Source of the DNA: Butyrivibrio fibrisolvens
Lineage (GTDB): Bacteria > Bacillota > Clostridia > Lachnospirales > Lachnospiraceae
Reading direction: 5' to 3'
Assembly (NCBI RefSeq): GCF_023206215.1
Contig: NZ_CP065800.1
Span: 3,968,001-4,032,000 of the forward strand
Length of the DNA stretch: 64,000 bases
The notes beneath the pieces are model-generated. The model was not told the origin of the DNA. It made no database searches and was given only the letters and a program-made list of their open reading frames with translations. Made by a program: the position numbers and the translations under genes. This document shows positions 16,131-26,415 of this stretch, piece by piece; position 1 is the stretch's first letter; the number at the start of each line of letters is the position of its first letter.

Positions 16131-18818
16131 TCACTCATTAGCCTTAAGGCTTGCAACCATATCTACCTTCTTAAGGCTGCGTGACAATACTATGCTTGTT
16201 ACAAGCATGATCATAAGGGTACCTATTATAGCGATCAGATAAGCTGACAGGTCTATATTGGCGAAGAAATCGTAATTATCACCAATGGCATATTTGAACA
16301 TAAAATCAGTAAATTCATAGCCTAGGGGGAGCCCTAGTATGATACCTATTATCGTAAGCCAGAGATTCTGCTGGGTATATATAAGTGCAAGCTTGCGGAA
16401 TTTAAATCCCAGCACTTTAAGTGTTGCAAACTGGTACATCTTCTCGCTTAGAGCAAGGATTCCCATGTTGTAGATTATGATAAAGCCAAGAATCGCTGAT
16501 ATGGCTATAAGTAGAACTATCATACTGCTTATCATTTCTAACATAGAATTCATCTGCTCTTTCATAGACTCAATAGAGGTGATCGTAGATACTCCGTCTA
16601 TGTCAGAATCCGTGATATCACTAAGGTCATCATCTGTGTAGATCGTATCGCAGACGTAAGTCTCACCAAGACCTTCAAATGCAGCTCTTGTCATAGAGAA
16701 CTGCTGGTTTTGAGGATCTCTGTATGCGGATACGATCTTGGTTTCATACCAGTCATCCTCTCCCATGATCCTCCAAGTCAGAGTATCTCCTAATGACAGA
16801 TTGTTTTCTTTAAGGAGCTTTTCTGTGGCATATAAGGCTCCTTCTTCATTAATATCGCCTTTAGTATTATCCGAGATTCCATCATTAATATCATAAGTTG
16901 ATGTATCATGGCCGGATACTCTGAGATAGCCATCAGAATCATTGACAGTTATTGCTGATGTAATGATATTGCCATCAGTATCTTTATACTCAATTGCAAC
17001 TGTCTGGCTACTTGCATCTCCATATGCATCAAACAGTTCTCCTAGTCTATCATCAGAAACATTCTCTGAGAGCGTGAGTTTATAGTTATAAGCCTGTATA
17101 TTATCAAACTCCCATTCAAGATAATGATTGAGAGAATCCTGCATACCAAATGCCATTACTATAAGTAAAGTTGAACCCATAACGCCAACTATAGCCATAA
17201 TGCTGCGGGATCTGCTTCTAAGGATATCTCTTAAGTTCCACTTTACAGAAAATGGAAGTCTTGTGCTTAATCCTTTGCCGCCTTCTTTGGCTTTTATTTT
17301 AATATGTGGGACTTCAAGTCTGAGAGTTTGCGCAGCAGATTCTTTCAAGATACTCTTTATGGACAGGTAAGTTATTATCGTAATAGCTGCCACGATCATT
17401 ATAGCGATAATATAGTTCTTACTAAGAATACATCTGTGAGCACCGGGCAGGTCAAACATAGACAGTTCCATATTCAGAAATGGCTGACCTAGTACAGGGC
17501 CTCCTATTACAAGTCCCAAAACAGCCGCCATAAGGCTTACCCAAAAGCCATACGCGATATAATGGATTGTAACTCTCCCGTTTCTAAATCCCAGTGCCTT
17601 TAAGGTTCCTATTTGTACTCTTTGCTTCTTAACAAATCTGCTCATTGTTGTCACTACAGAAAGCCCGGCGATAAATACAAACAAGAATGAGAACATACCG
17701 GAATATGTATCACCCTCTTCTGACTCAGCCTTTAATGACGCATAAGATCCCCACACGTCTCTATCAGTAATTGCACTTATAGAAGTATCATCAAGTTCAT
17801 AGATTTCATTTTTTACAGATTTAAGTTTATCTTCGAATTGTATTAATTCTTTAGAATCAATATATGGATTTGGCGCGGTGCCTGTAACATCAACTATAGC
17901 ATTTGGATAAACATAGCAGTCTTCCAATTTAAAATCAGGATCTAAAGCTTTAATGAATGCCTCTTTATCTGATACAGAAGCCTTCCCGGAATTAATAAGT
18001 TCAGCTTTGTCCAAAGCTGTCTCAAGATCCACATCCTCATCTATATCAAGCTCACCTTTGACAAAATCTATATCAGCTCCCATTGATGTATATGCATCTA
18101 CAGCCTCCTGAATGTCAGCTGCGCTATCAAGCATTTCTGCAACATCATCTTCTTTTAGAATCTCATCATAGAGGTATTCTTTAGGGAACTCATTTATTGA
18201 CAGATATGCCCATCCAAAGTCTGCGGCATTCTGGAATATAACAGAGGAATCAGATACTGTATATACGTGATCAGGAGATGATACGATTCCTCTTACTGTC
18301 TCAGTAAATTCATAACCTTCAACATAAAATGTAAGTTCATCACCAACTTTAATCCCCCTTGCTTTGGCAAAATAGTATCCTATCCAAACGCCATCTTTGT
18401 CAGGGCTATATTCTTCACCATCTCTAAGATACATCGATGATATATTCTTAACATCATCTTCGCCATCCAGGAAATTAAGCTCCATCTGAATATTCAAAGG
18501 TTCAGAGCCTTCCTTACTGTTAATATCTACTGAGCCTGGCATAGTCAGATATCTTTCTACGTCAGTTACATTATCTAAAGCTTTTATTGTATCTATATCA
18601 TCAGTGGTAAAATTCTCGCTATAAAGCCATAGATCTTCAAGATTATTCTTCTCATAGAACTCAACTGATGAGTATTTAAGTCCATCTGAAAAAGCACTTA
18701 TTCCTGAAAAAGCCATGATCGCCAAAAATACCATGGCAAAAATAGTAAAAAACTGTCCAAAGTTTCTTTTTATATCTCTGAATATTTTTTTCCTAAGCAT
18801 ATTACCATTGAACCTCAT
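16131..18818 (-). CDS. FtsX-like ABC transporter permease (MacB-type exporter)
   Basis: 895-residue membrane protein with two FtsX/MacB permease modules. One helix lies at about 20-40, a large outside domain follows to about 365, three helices lie near 375-505, a further helix starts the second half near 535, and the last three helices fall within about 770-885. Acidic, coiled segments fill the outside domain. Such permeases move lipids, lipoproteins or antimicrobial peptides, or transmit force, rather than import solutes. Its start overlaps the ATPase gene by 17 bases, so the two are translated together under TetR control. Confidence 0.9.
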   Translation of the reverse strand: MRFNGNMLRKKIFRDIKRNFGQFFTIFAMVFLAIMAFSGISAFSDGLKYSSVEFYEKNNLEDLWLYSENFTTDDIDTIKALDNVTDVERYLTMPGSVDINSKEGSEPLNIQMELNFLDGEDDVKNISSMYLRDGEEYSPDKDGVWIGYYFAKARGIKVGDELTFYVEGYEFTETVRGIVSSPDHVYTVSDSSVIFQNAADFGWAYLSINEFPKEYLYDEILKEDDVAEMLDSAADIQEAVDAYTSMGADIDFVKGELDIDEDVDLETALDKAELINSGKASVSDKEAFIKALDPDFKLEDCYVYPNAIVDVTGTAPNPYIDSKELIQFEDKLKSVKNEIYELDDTSISAITDRDVWGSYASLKAESEEGDTYSGMFSFLFVFIAGLSVVTTMSRFVKKQRVQIGTLKALGFRNGRVTIHYIAYGFWVSLMAAVLGLVIGGPVLGQPFLNMELSMFDLPGAHRCILSKNYIIAIMIVAAITIITYLSIKSILKESAAQTLRLEVPHIKIKAKEGGKGLSTRLPFSVKWNLRDILRSRSRSIMAIVGVMGSTLLIVMAFGMQDSLNHYLEWEFDNIQAYNYKLTLSENVSDDRLGELFDAYGDASSQTVAIEYKDTDGNIITSAITVNDSDGYLRVSGHDTSTYDINDGISDNTKGDINEEGALYATEKLLKENNLSLGDTLTWRIMGEDDWYETKIVSAYRDPQNQQFSMTRAAFEGLGETYVCDTIYTDDDLSDITDSDIDGVSTITSIESMKEQMNSMLEMISSMIVLLIAISAILGFIIIYNMGILALSEKMYQFATLKVLGFKFRKLALIYTQQNLWLTIIGIILGLPLGYEFTDFMFKYAIGDNYDFFANIDLSAYLIAIIGTLMIMLVTSIVLSRSLKKVDMVASLKANE

Positions 18819-19521
18819 CTATGTTTGCCGGGTTTAAGTTCTTCTCAACACTCTTTATCCTGCCATTCTTGACACGTATAACAACGTCAGCGATATCAGC
18901 AATAAGAGCATTATGCGTAACGATAATAACTGTGTTATTGCCTCTTTCTTTGGTAGTCTGCTTCTTTAATATCTTAAGGATCATCACACCTGTTTGAGAA
19001 TCAAGGGCTCCTGTTGGCTCATCGCATAGAAGGAGCGCAGGATTCTTGGCTATAGCCCTTGCAATAGATACGCGCTGCTGTTCACCGCCTGAAAGCTGAT
19101 TGGGGAACTTGTACATATGCTCTGATAAGCCCACATCCTCAAGAGCTTCAGCAGCATCCAGATGATCTTTAACAATTTCATTGATAAGCTCAACGTTCTC
19201 TTTTACGGTAAGAGATGGAAGAATGTTATAGAACTGGAATATAAATCCAACAGACTTAGCTCTAAAATCGCTTAGCTTGTTCTCGGAATACCCTGTTATA
19301 TTCTCACCATTAACGATTACTTCCCCCTCAGAAGGTGTATCCATACCGCCTATCAGGTTAAGAAGTGTGGATTTACCAGCACCTGAAGGACCAAGTATTA
19401 CTACAAGCTTGCCCTCTTCTATATCCAGATCAACATGATCAAGAGCTCGATACTCCTTCTCACCCACGTTGTAAATCTTTGACACATTTCTTAAAGACAC
19501 TTTATTCACTACTTTATTCAC
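18802..19521 (-). CDS. ABC exporter ATP-binding protein (MacB/LolD-type)
   Basis: 239-residue ATPase partner of the FtsX-like permease. Walker [11 protein letters not shown]-loop [14 protein letters not shown], signature LSGGEQQRV, Walker [13 protein letters not shown] and the switch His in VTHNALIA are all present. The TetR gene is 25 bases upstream. Confidence 0.94.
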   Translation of the reverse strand: MNKVVNKVSLRNVSKIYNVGEKEYRALDHVDLDIEEGKLVVILGPSGAGKSTLLNLIGGMDTPSEGEVIVNGENITGYSENKLSDFRAKSVGFIFQFYNILPSLTVKENVELINEIVKDHLDAAEALEDVGLSEHMYKFPNQLSGGEQQRVSIARAIAKNPALLLCDEPTGALDSQTGVMILKILKKQTTKERGNNTVIIVTHNALIADIADVVIRVKNGRIKSVEKNLNPANIDEVQW

Positions 19522-19546
19522 TTCCTTTCTCCTTCACTTCCGGTAA

Positions 19547-20161
19547 TTACATCAGTATACAGTCCAGCCACCCTCTGACTAAAAAGAGCATGATCTTGCG
19601 GGTTCTTTTCTTGGCAGCCTTAACGTCCTCCTCATGAGTAACAAGATGTATATAGGCTTCCACATGTAGATGTGACAGCCAATGTACCATGTATTCATCT
19701 ACCTTTTTGCCTTCTTGCCTTGCATAGACTGTTGCCAGCTCACCATATTCTTTTTCAAGTTCTGCAATGATCATATCCGGGGCCTTCTCCAAAGATGAGC
19801 CTGCAGATTTGGTAAGCAGTATCATTGCTTCTTCGCGGTGAGAATATAAGATATCTACAAGCTTATCTGCCAAGGCAATTTCATGTTCAAAATCAGACTC
19901 TACCAAGATATGGCTACTATTTTCTTTGTCCTCCAAAATATGTTCTGCAACGGCAGTTTGTACCGGAATCAGCACATGATTTACTATTTCGCAAAAAAGT
20001 TCATCTTTATCTTTGAAGAAAAAATAAATTGCGCCCGTAGTACATCCGGCTTTTGAGCATATTCTTCTTAAAGATGCTTTCTCAAAACCATATTCTGAAA
20101 ACTCTTCTTTTGCTGCAGCCATGATCTTGGCTCTGGTTTCTTCCTTTTCTTTTGTAGACAT
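19547..20161 (-). CDS. TetR-family transcriptional regulator
   Basis: 204-residue repressor with an N-terminal TetR helix-turn-helix (AAAKEEFSEYGFEKASLRRI, then CSKAGCTTGAIYFFFKDKDEL) and a variable helical ligand domain. The frame extends to 20200, but the ATG at 20161 has GGGAGG at 5-base spacing. First gene of a TetR-ATPase-permease operon. A perfect 32-bp palindrome just upstream is its probable operator, implying autoregulation and drug- or peptide-induced expression. Confidence 0.92.
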   Translation of the reverse strand: MSTKEKEETRAKIMAAAKEEFSEYGFEKASLRRICSKAGCTTGAIYFFFKDKDELFCEIVNHVLIPVQTAVAEHILEDKENSSHILVESDFEHEIALADKLVDILYSHREEAMILLTKSAGSSLEKAPDMIIAELEKEYGELATVYARQEGKKVDEYMVHWLSHLHVEAYIHLVTHEEDVKAAKKRTRKIMLFLVRGWLDCILM

Positions 20162-20180
20162 GTAGGCCTCCCTAAAAATA

Positions 20181-20212
20181 GATAACAGTGTTATGTACAT
20201 AACACTGTTATC
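20181..20212. promoter_or_regulatory. Perfect 32-bp palindromic operator for TetR
   Basis: The half-site GATAACAGTGTTATGT is followed by its exact reverse complement, centred at 20196/20197. It covers the expected transcription start and overlaps the -10 box of the tetR promoter, so a bound repressor would block initiation. Confidence 0.85.
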
Positions 20213-20238
20213 TTAACTCCTTAAAATATTTTTGTCAA
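20210..20238 (-). promoter_or_regulatory. Promoter of the tetR-ABC operon
   Basis: On the minus strand TTGACA (20238-20233), a 17-base spacer and TAAGAT (20215-20210). The -10 box overlaps the first three bases of the operator. Confidence 0.65.
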
Positions 20239-20280
20239 AACAAAATTCTCATATATCCTGATTTATAAGCGCCATAGGCA

Positions 20281-20340
20281 TAAAAACTCCCGATCAAAAT
20301 CAGTTTGCTGTCATTTAGACACCTGATCTTGATCGGGAGT
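20281..20340 (-). terminator. Terminator at the end of the mannan locus
   Basis: ACTCCCGATCAAGATCAG pairs with CTGATTTTGATCGGGAGT (an 18-bp stem with one G-T-type pair), then TTTTTATG on the minus strand, 30 bases after the GH1-isomerase stop. Confidence 0.88.
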
Positions 20341-20369
20341 ATGATTGTCACAGATAATAGTCTATTATT

Positions 20370-22667
20370 TTATGCTTCGCAAGACATGATCATTTTCATA
20401 TCACCTGCAAATCTTGCAGTTCCAAATCCTACAGGAAGGATGAAGTGATCGCCCTTTTTAAGAGGATGACTTCCAAGAAGGCCTGTGCCTTCTATTACTG
20501 AGAAGAGAAGGTACTTGTCGCTTACTTCAATATCAAGCTTAGAAGTTACATTAACTCTTGAAACTTCATAATATTTGCAGCTGTTTAGGAGCCTTATGCC
20601 CTGCTCCTTGTCAGTATCATGTATTATGGCATCTGAAAGGTCCTTGGCAGGGACTGTTATAACATCCTTACATTTATCAACATGAAGCTCGCGTTTAGAT
20701 CCGTTCCAGATTCTGTCATAGTCATAGAGTCTGTAGGTTATATCGCTGTTTTGCTGGGTTTCAAGGACTACTACTCCGCCCTTTATAGCATGTACTGTAC
20801 CTGGATCTATCTGGATGAAGTCGCCTTTACTTATTTTAACTTCTCTTATAAGTTCGCTCCATCTGCCCTGATCCATCATATCAGCAAGTTCCTGTCTTGT
20901 AGCTGCATTGTGTCCTACTACAAGGCTTGCATCCTCATCGCAGTCAAGGACGTACCAGCATTCAGTCTTACCAAGAGAGCCGTTTTCATTGGCATCTGCA
21001 TACTCATCATCAGGATGTACCTGTATGCTAAGATCTGACTTGGCATCGATTATCTTGGTAAGAAGCGGGAACTTATCATGCTTTGTACCAAAAAGCTCAC
21101 TATGATCTCTATACAGATCATCCAGACTTACACCTCTAAATGTTCCGCTCTTAACAACAGATTTTCCGTTAGGATGAGCTGCTATGCCCCAGCACTCGCC
21201 TATATCGTCGCCTTCTATGTTATATCCGAACACATCTCTTAGCTTAGTTCCGCCCCAGATATTGTGAGTGAAGTGCGGCTCTAAGAAAAGAGGCTCCTTA
21301 CAGCTGTTATTAATAGACAGGTTCTTACCATTAGTCTCCATTACTTCTTTGAACCAGAAGCCTGAATCCTTGATAGTACGCTTAAGGCTTGGATAGTCCA
21401 CATATACAAGTCCAAATCTCTTAGTGTATCCGTCAGTCCATTCGAAATTGTCACAGTAGCTCCAGTGGAAATATCCCATGATGGAAGCTCCCTCATCTGC
21501 TGCCTTCTGAAGGTTACTGATATATTTATCAAGAAAAGCTATCCTCTCGCCGTCATGAATAGCACCGTCAGGAGCTGGATAATCGCAGCATGCCATGCCA
21601 TTTTCTGTGATGAGGATGTCCTTGTGATATCTCTCATAGAGGAACTTAGGTCCCCAGTACAGGCAAGAAGGAGTTATAGGCCATCCCATTGCTGTCTGGT
21701 TATAGCCTCTATCTCTTTTTTCATATACTATCTCGCCCTTATCTCCGGCCTTGATAGGATATCCATTGTAGATATTCTGGCCTATGAAGTCTATGGGCTG
21801 AGATATAAGCTCCATGTCTTCCTTGGTTATCTCGAAGAGGTCATCTTTGAACAGATCTATGCCTTCCTGAGGATATCTTCCAAGGATCACGGGATCCAGG
21901 AACCATGATACATTCCAGCCCCAGTTAGCAAGATCTTCATCGAATCCAAAGTACCTTCTCTTAGCAGCCTCGATATCTTTAGGAGCATCACTTGCAGGAT
22001 AGGCTACGCCGCAGGTAGGAGCATATCCTATGCGGGCATTTGGAGCCTTCTGTCTTAATACCTTAACAGCAAGGCCGTGAGCCTTAAGAAGGTTATGAGC
22101 TGCAAATAGTGTATCCTTAAGAGGAAGTTCCTTGCCAGGAGCATGATATCCTCTTACATATCCAAGGTTGATCGTACACTGAGGCTCATTGAATGTTATA
22201 AAGTCGTCGCATAGATCTGCGAAGTTATCTCCAACTACCTGAGCATATCTTTCAAACCATTTTGGACTTTCAGGATTCACCCAGCCGCCCTTATCTTCAA
22301 GAGCCTGTGGGTACTCCCAATGAAATAGTGTGATAAAAGGCTTTATGCCATTTTCTCTCATAGTAATGAGCATATCCCTGTAGAAAGAGACTGCTGCCTC
22401 ATTCACTTCTCCGATGCCATCAGGTATGAGCCTGCTCCAGCTTATAGAGAATCTATAAGCCTTAACTCCCATAGTCTTCATGATAGCGAAGTCTTCTTTG
22501 TATCTGTGTATCATATCGCAGGCAACATCTGCATTGGATCCGTCAGCGATCTTTCCTTTCCTGACAAAAGTATCCCAGATACTGACACCTGCGCCGTCGT
22601 TTACATCTCTACCTTCGGTCTGATATGCACTTGCTGCAACTCCCCAGACAAAATCATCTCTAAACAT
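20370..22667 (-). CDS. GH1 beta-glycosidase fused to class I mannose-6-phosphate isomerase
   Basis: 765-residue single reading frame with two catalytic domains. Residues 1-445 are a complete GH1 domain: acid/base E161 in TFNEP and nucleophile E355 in ITENG. Residues 456-765 are a ManA-type isomerase: Zn ligands Q549 and H551 in QVHPDD, E569 in KTECW and H626 in DPGTVHAI. The GH1 half would hydrolyse beta-glucosides or beta-mannosides from oligosaccharides; the other half converts mannose-6-phosphate to fructose-6-phosphate. No signal peptide, so it is cytoplasmic. Last gene of the mannan locus. The linker is short, about 10 residues, with no stop codon or frameshift. Confidence 0.93.
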   Translation of the reverse strand: MFRDDFVWGVAASAYQTEGRDVNDGAGVSIWDTFVRKGKIADGSNADVACDMIHRYKEDFAIMKTMGVKAYRFSISWSRLIPDGIGEVNEAAVSFYRDMLITMRENGIKPFITLFHWEYPQALEDKGGWVNPESPKWFERYAQVVGDNFADLCDDFITFNEPQCTINLGYVRGYHAPGKELPLKDTLFAAHNLLKAHGLAVKVLRQKAPNARIGYAPTCGVAYPASDAPKDIEAAKRRYFGFDEDLANWGWNVSWFLDPVILGRYPQEGIDLFKDDLFEITKEDMELISQPIDFIGQNIYNGYPIKAGDKGEIVYEKRDRGYNQTAMGWPITPSCLYWGPKFLYERYHKDILITENGMACCDYPAPDGAIHDGERIAFLDKYISNLQKAADEGASIMGYFHWSYCDNFEWTDGYTKRFGLVYVDYPSLKRTIKDSGFWFKEVMETNGKNLSINNSCKEPLFLEPHFTHNIWGGTKLRDVFGYNIEGDDIGECWGIAAHPNGKSVVKSGTFRGVSLDDLYRDHSELFGTKHDKFPLLTKIIDAKSDLSIQVHPDDEYADANENGSLGKTECWYVLDCDEDASLVVGHNAATRQELADMMDQGRWSELIREVKISKGDFIQIDPGTVHAIKGGVVVLETQQNSDITYRLYDYDRIWNGSKRELHVDKCKDVITVPAKDLSDAIIHDTDKEQGIRLLNSCKYYEVSRVNVTSKLDIEVSDKYLLFSVIEGTGLLGSHPLKKGDHFILPVGFGTARFAGDMKMIMSCEA

Positions 22668-22701
22668 TTAAAACCATCCTTGTACTTACAAATAATCAAA
22701 A

Positions 22702-23886
22702 TCACTGCATAGTTATTATAATCGAAACCAGGTTAAATGGAACAGCTTTTCCATTTTTATCATCTATTACTTCGATTTCAAACTTCCTGGGCTTCTTATC
22801 TCTATGTACAAAGAGCTGTCTGATATCAAGAAGATCTCCCCAGGTCTCGTCAAAAGCGCTGTCAATCACATAGCTCTCATCGTCTACTCTTACTTCTACA
22901 ACAGGTGCAGGACGCTTCATAGTCTTAGCATACTGAACTGCTATACCTGTACACTCGTACTCGCCGCTTAGATCGAAGATGATCTTATCACCCTTAGACT
23001 TCCCCAGCCATCCGTTCTTGAAGCAGTCAGCAACGCAGGTTTGAGGCGTTGTATCAGTATCAAAGCCCTGAAGGACAGGTTCGTAGTCTCTGTTATCAAG
23101 CCTTCTGGCTGATTCAAAAGAGTTTGCGGTAAGCGGCGAAGGAGCATAGCAAGTCCCGGTTACGTTGTTATCAGCACTTTCATTACCAGATTCACCATCA
23201 TCTGATACCATGCCTGCATTATAGCTACTCTCACTGTATTCTTCGTATATACTCTGCACGAGGTTTATAACAACGCGGCTTACAAGATCATGTCCTTCAT
23301 CATTGGGATGAAGTCCGTCAGGAGATAATAACGCTATATCTTCTATCTTGCCGCTTAATATATCCTGATAGATAGCACCCTGCATTGATGCCGCAGGGAG
23401 ACGATAGTGCCTTGCTACTTTGGAATGAAGCCTTTGAGCTGTTTTACCATTTTCATAGAAAAAATTGTAAAGGCATATAACAGCGGGTTCGCTCTTACTA
23501 TATAAAAGCTTTCTTATAAGGCCTTCATAGCTTTCCATGAAATATTCATTGCACTCGTCATTGACAGAGAACTCTACAACTACAAGATCAGGATCATATG
23601 AGAGTACATCTCTGTCAGCTCTTGCTGCGCCAAATACTGAAGTAGTACCGCCTACTCCTGCATTTACATACTCTATGTCAGCTTTAGGGAACCTCCCCTT
23701 GAACCATTCGTATACTTTATAGGCATAGCAGGTAGTAGGTTTTGATGAAAGGCTTCCCTGAGTTATGGATCCCCCAAGGAAGCATATTGTTACATTCCTG
23801 CCTTCTTCAAGCTTTTCAAAAAGCCTGCGCATTCTTTTGGTATCGCCATGATCTGCTATGGCATTTTCTTTATCAAATGTAATCAT
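22702..23886 (-). CDS. SGNH-type carbohydrate acetyl-esterase (CE17-like) with C-terminal CBM-like domain
   Basis: 394-residue hydrolase. The nucleophile S40 lies in GGSITQG, the conserved Asn is N109 in SVND, and the acid/base pair is D190/H193 in SPDGLHPN. Residues ~215-260 are a loose acidic linker, and ~265-394 look like a beta-sandwich carbohydrate-binding module (CBM35-like), the layout of mannan acetyl-esterases in Roseburia mannan loci. No signal peptide, so it likely removes acetyl groups from imported manno-oligosaccharides. CE2 is the alternative family. Position between GH130 and GH1 genes supports the role. Confidence 0.8.
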   Translation of the reverse strand: MITFDKENAIADHGDTKRMRRLFEKLEEGRNVTICFLGGSITQGSLSSKPTTCYAYKVYEWFKGRFPKADIEYVNAGVGGTTSVFGAARADRDVLSYDPDLVVVEFSVNDECNEYFMESYEGLIRKLLYSKSEPAVICLYNFFYENGKTAQRLHSKVARHYRLPAASMQGAIYQDILSGKIEDIALLSPDGLHPNDEGHDLVSRVVINLVQSIYEEYSESSYNAGMVSDDGESGNESADNNVTGTCYAPSPLTANSFESARRLDNRDYEPVLQGFDTDTTPQTCVADCFKNGWLGKSKGDKIIFDLSGEYECTGIAVQYAKTMKRPAPVVEVRVDDESYVIDSAFDETWGDLLDIRQLFVHRDKKPRKFEIEVIDDKNGKAVPFNLVSIIITMQ

Positions 23887-24004
23887 TGGATCATCCTTAT
23901 CTCAATCTAAGATTATAATCTGATGACGTAAGAATTGTGCGATTTTCAAAAAACGTAACAATCCAATCATCGTATGGCATCAAAAGACTCTTTTGACTTA
24001 AGCC

Positions 24005-25027
24005 TTATCTTATTCCAAGCTCTGTGTCGCTTTCACGAACTACAGAATGCTCTTTGACATAATCAATGATATCGTCAAGTCTAGTAAACGCAAGTGCTAC
24101 GTAGCTGTCTGCAGCGCCGTAGTAGATAGCGATCCTGCCTGTCTCGCTGTCATGAAGTGTAGCACAAGGGAAGCATACGTTAGGAACAAAGCCTCTCTCC
24201 TCATACCACTCTTCAGGAGTTAAGATGAATGTCTCACAGCGGTACTTAACTTTAGAAGGGTTGTCGATATCAAGGATTGCTGCGCCGATAGAATATACGA
24301 AACCGTTGCAGGTGCTGCTAACGCCGTGATAGAACATAAGCCAGCCTTCTGAAGTCTCGATAGGAGCTGCGCCTCCGCCGATCTTAACTGATTCCCACCA
24401 CTCAGGAGATCTCTCCATAACATGTCTGTGGTGTCCCCAGTATTCCATGTCAGGGCTCTCTGACAGGAAGATATCGCCAAATGGTGTATGTCCGCTGTCA
24501 GATGGTCTTGAGAGCAGCATGAACTTTCCATTTATTTTCCTTGGGAAAAGAACTGCATTTCTGTTAAAAGGAATGAATGGGTTTTCAAGTCTTTCGAAAG
24601 TCTTGAAATCCTTGGTTTTAGCCATGCCGATAGATGCGCCGTAGAAATCCTGGCACCAGATGATATAGTAGGTATCCTCAACCTTAACAAGTCTTGGATC
24701 ATAAGCATATCTTGGCATGAAAGGATTGCCATCCTTGTCTACGAATGGGATCTTATTGGTTTCAAAATCCCAGTGAATTGCATCTTCGCTATGTCCAAGG
24801 TATATATAAGGGATACCGTTGGTCTGCTCTCCTCTGAATACTCCAATGAACTTGCCTTCATAAGGCATAACAGCACTGTTAAAAATACGTGCAACACCCG
24901 GAATAGGGTTCCTATTTATAATAGGGTTCTCTTTGTATCTCCAAACAGGTGCACCGTCGAACTTTTCAGGTCCTTCCTGCCATGGGATGTTTTTTAATGG
25001 TTCACTGATCATTTTATATTTTGACAT
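24005..25027 (-). CDS. GH130 beta-1,4-manno-oligosaccharide phosphorylase
   Basis: 340-residue GH130 enzyme of the subgroup-2 type. The catalytic Asp is D110 in YAYDPRLVK; RNPIPGVARIFNSAV, FRGEQTNGIPYIY and IGGGAAPIET are family features. It would phosphorolyse manno-oligosaccharides from the non-reducing end to mannose-1-phosphate and a shortened chain. Cytoplasmic. It lies next to the mannosyl-glucose phosphorylase in the same direction, separated by an AT-rich repeat region. Confidence 0.9.
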   Translation of the reverse strand: MSKYKMISEPLKNIPWQEGPEKFDGAPVWRYKENPIINRNPIPGVARIFNSAVMPYEGKFIGVFRGEQTNGIPYIYLGHSEDAIHWDFETNKIPFVDKDGNPFMPRYAYDPRLVKVEDTYYIIWCQDFYGASIGMAKTKDFKTFERLENPFIPFNRNAVLFPRKINGKFMLLSRPSDSGHTPFGDIFLSESPDMEYWGHHRHVMERSPEWWESVKIGGGAAPIETSEGWLMFYHGVSSTCNGFVYSIGAAILDIDNPSKVKYRCETFILTPEEWYEERGFVPNVCFPCATLHDSETGRIAIYYGAADSYVALAFTRLDDIIDYVKEHSVVRESDTELGIR

Positions 25028-25059
25028 GGTATCTGTCTCCTTTTTTACTCGTATATCAT

Positions 25060-25220
25060 CTTTGTATTTCTATCTATATTATCGATATAAATTTATTATC
25101 TATACTTAGAATATATAATATATATTTATGATCTATATATCTGATTTATATATAATCTATATATTTGATTTGTATATGATCTCTATATACAATCTATATC
25201 TCTAATCTATATTTTCTTTT
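25060..25220. repeat. AT-rich degenerate ATCTATAT repeat between the two GH130 genes
   Basis: About seven degenerate copies of ATCTATAT-type units (for example GATCTATATATCTG, AATCTATATATTTG, CAATCTATATCTCTAATC) fill the region. It may give a flexible or structured spacer, or just be slipped low-complexity DNA. Confidence 0.6.
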
Positions 25221-25242
25221 GTATAGATATTCACTGTTCCAT

Positions 25243-26415
25243 TCATTCCTTACCAAGTAGCTTTAAATTCTCGCTTATAAGTCCGCATCTTTGCTTCACA
25301 CAGTCAGGGCTTCTGCCCGGATCCTGAGGCGTATTGAATACATAGTCGATAAGCTTATCAATTGTAGTTGTAGCAACGTGAAGTCTTGTATCAGATGAAG
25401 CGTAGTAGATATATACTTCATTTTTCTCATTAACAATAGCGCCATTAGTGAATACTACATTGCTGACATCTCCGACTCTCTCTCCCTGTCTTGGTCCTAT
25501 GAGAAGGCCAGACGGCTCAGCGATGACTTTGGACGGGTCATGAAGATCTGTTGCAAATGCGTAGATGACATATCTAAGACCTGCTGCCGTATTCCTTACG
25601 CCGTGTGCTATGTGGATCCAGCCCCTATCTGTCTTAATAGGCACAGCACCTGCTCCGTTTTTAGCTTCAGTTATCTGATGATATCTTCTGATGCTGGTCA
25701 TCTTCTCTTCATCGATAACAGGATGTTCTATATCCTCGCACAGTCCAAATCCTATACCGCTTCCTGATCCTGTTTCTATGAAGTCGTCCATAGGTCTTGT
25801 ATAGAATGCATACTTGCCCTCTACAAATTCTGGATGAAGGACCACGTTCCTCTGCTGAGGTGAGCGCTTTGTCACAAGGTTAGGAAGTCTCTCCCAGGTC
25901 TTTAGATCCTTGGTTCTGACTATTCCTGCCTGAGCTACAGCTGCAGAGAGATCGCTACTTGTAGTATCCTTGGACTCAGAGCAGAATACTCCGTAGATAT
26001 AGCCGTCTTCGTGCTGGGTAAGTCTCATATCATATACATTGGTCTCATCTGCCACAGTATCAGGAAGGACTACCGGATAATCCCAGAACTTAAAGCCCTC
26101 TGTTCCCTTATCACTCTCTGCTACTGCAAAAAAAGACTTTCTGTCAGCACCTTCTACTCTTGCTACAAGGTAGTACTTGCCGTTAAGATATATGGCACCT
26201 GAGTTCATGACTGCGTTAATACCAAGTCTTTCCATAAAATATGGATTGGTCTCTTTGTTTAAGTCATATCTCCAGAAGATAGGTGCATGTTCTCTTGTAA
26301 GAACAGGATATTCATATCTGTCATAGATCCCGTTATAAAAAGAACTCTTTTTATTAGGTCTATTAATCAGTTCTTCCTGCTCTTTGAGAAGTTCATAATA
26401 TTTTTCGTGTATCAT
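25243..26415 (-). CDS. GH130 4-O-beta-D-mannosyl-D-glucose phosphorylase
   Basis: 390-residue GH130 subgroup-1 enzyme, the same length as the characterised Bacteroides enzyme. The catalytic Asp is D129 in NVYDMRLTQ; other features are [32 protein letters not shown] (read [20 protein letters not shown]) and [11 protein letters not shown]. It converts mannosyl-glucose plus phosphate to mannose-1-phosphate and glucose. The epimerase gene just upstream makes its substrate from mannobiose. Confidence 0.93.
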   Translation of the reverse strand: MIHEKYYELLKEQEELINRPNKKSSFYNGIYDRYEYPVLTREHAPIFWRYDLNKETNPYFMERLGINAVMNSGAIYLNGKYYLVARVEGADRKSFFAVAESDKGTEGFKFWDYPVVLPDTVADETNVYDMRLTQHEDGYIYGVFCSESKDTTSSDLSAAVAQAGIVRTKDLKTWERLPNLVTKRSPQQRNVVLHPEFVEGKYAFYTRPMDDFIETGSGSGIGFGLCEDIEHPVIDEEKMTSIRRYHQITEAKNGAGAVPIKTDRGWIHIAHGVRNTAAGLRYVIYAFATDLHDPSKVIAEPSGLLIGPRQGERVGDVSNVVFTNGAIVNEKNEVYIYYASSDTRLHVATTTIDKLIDYVFNTPQDPGRSPDCVKQRCGLISENLKLLGKE

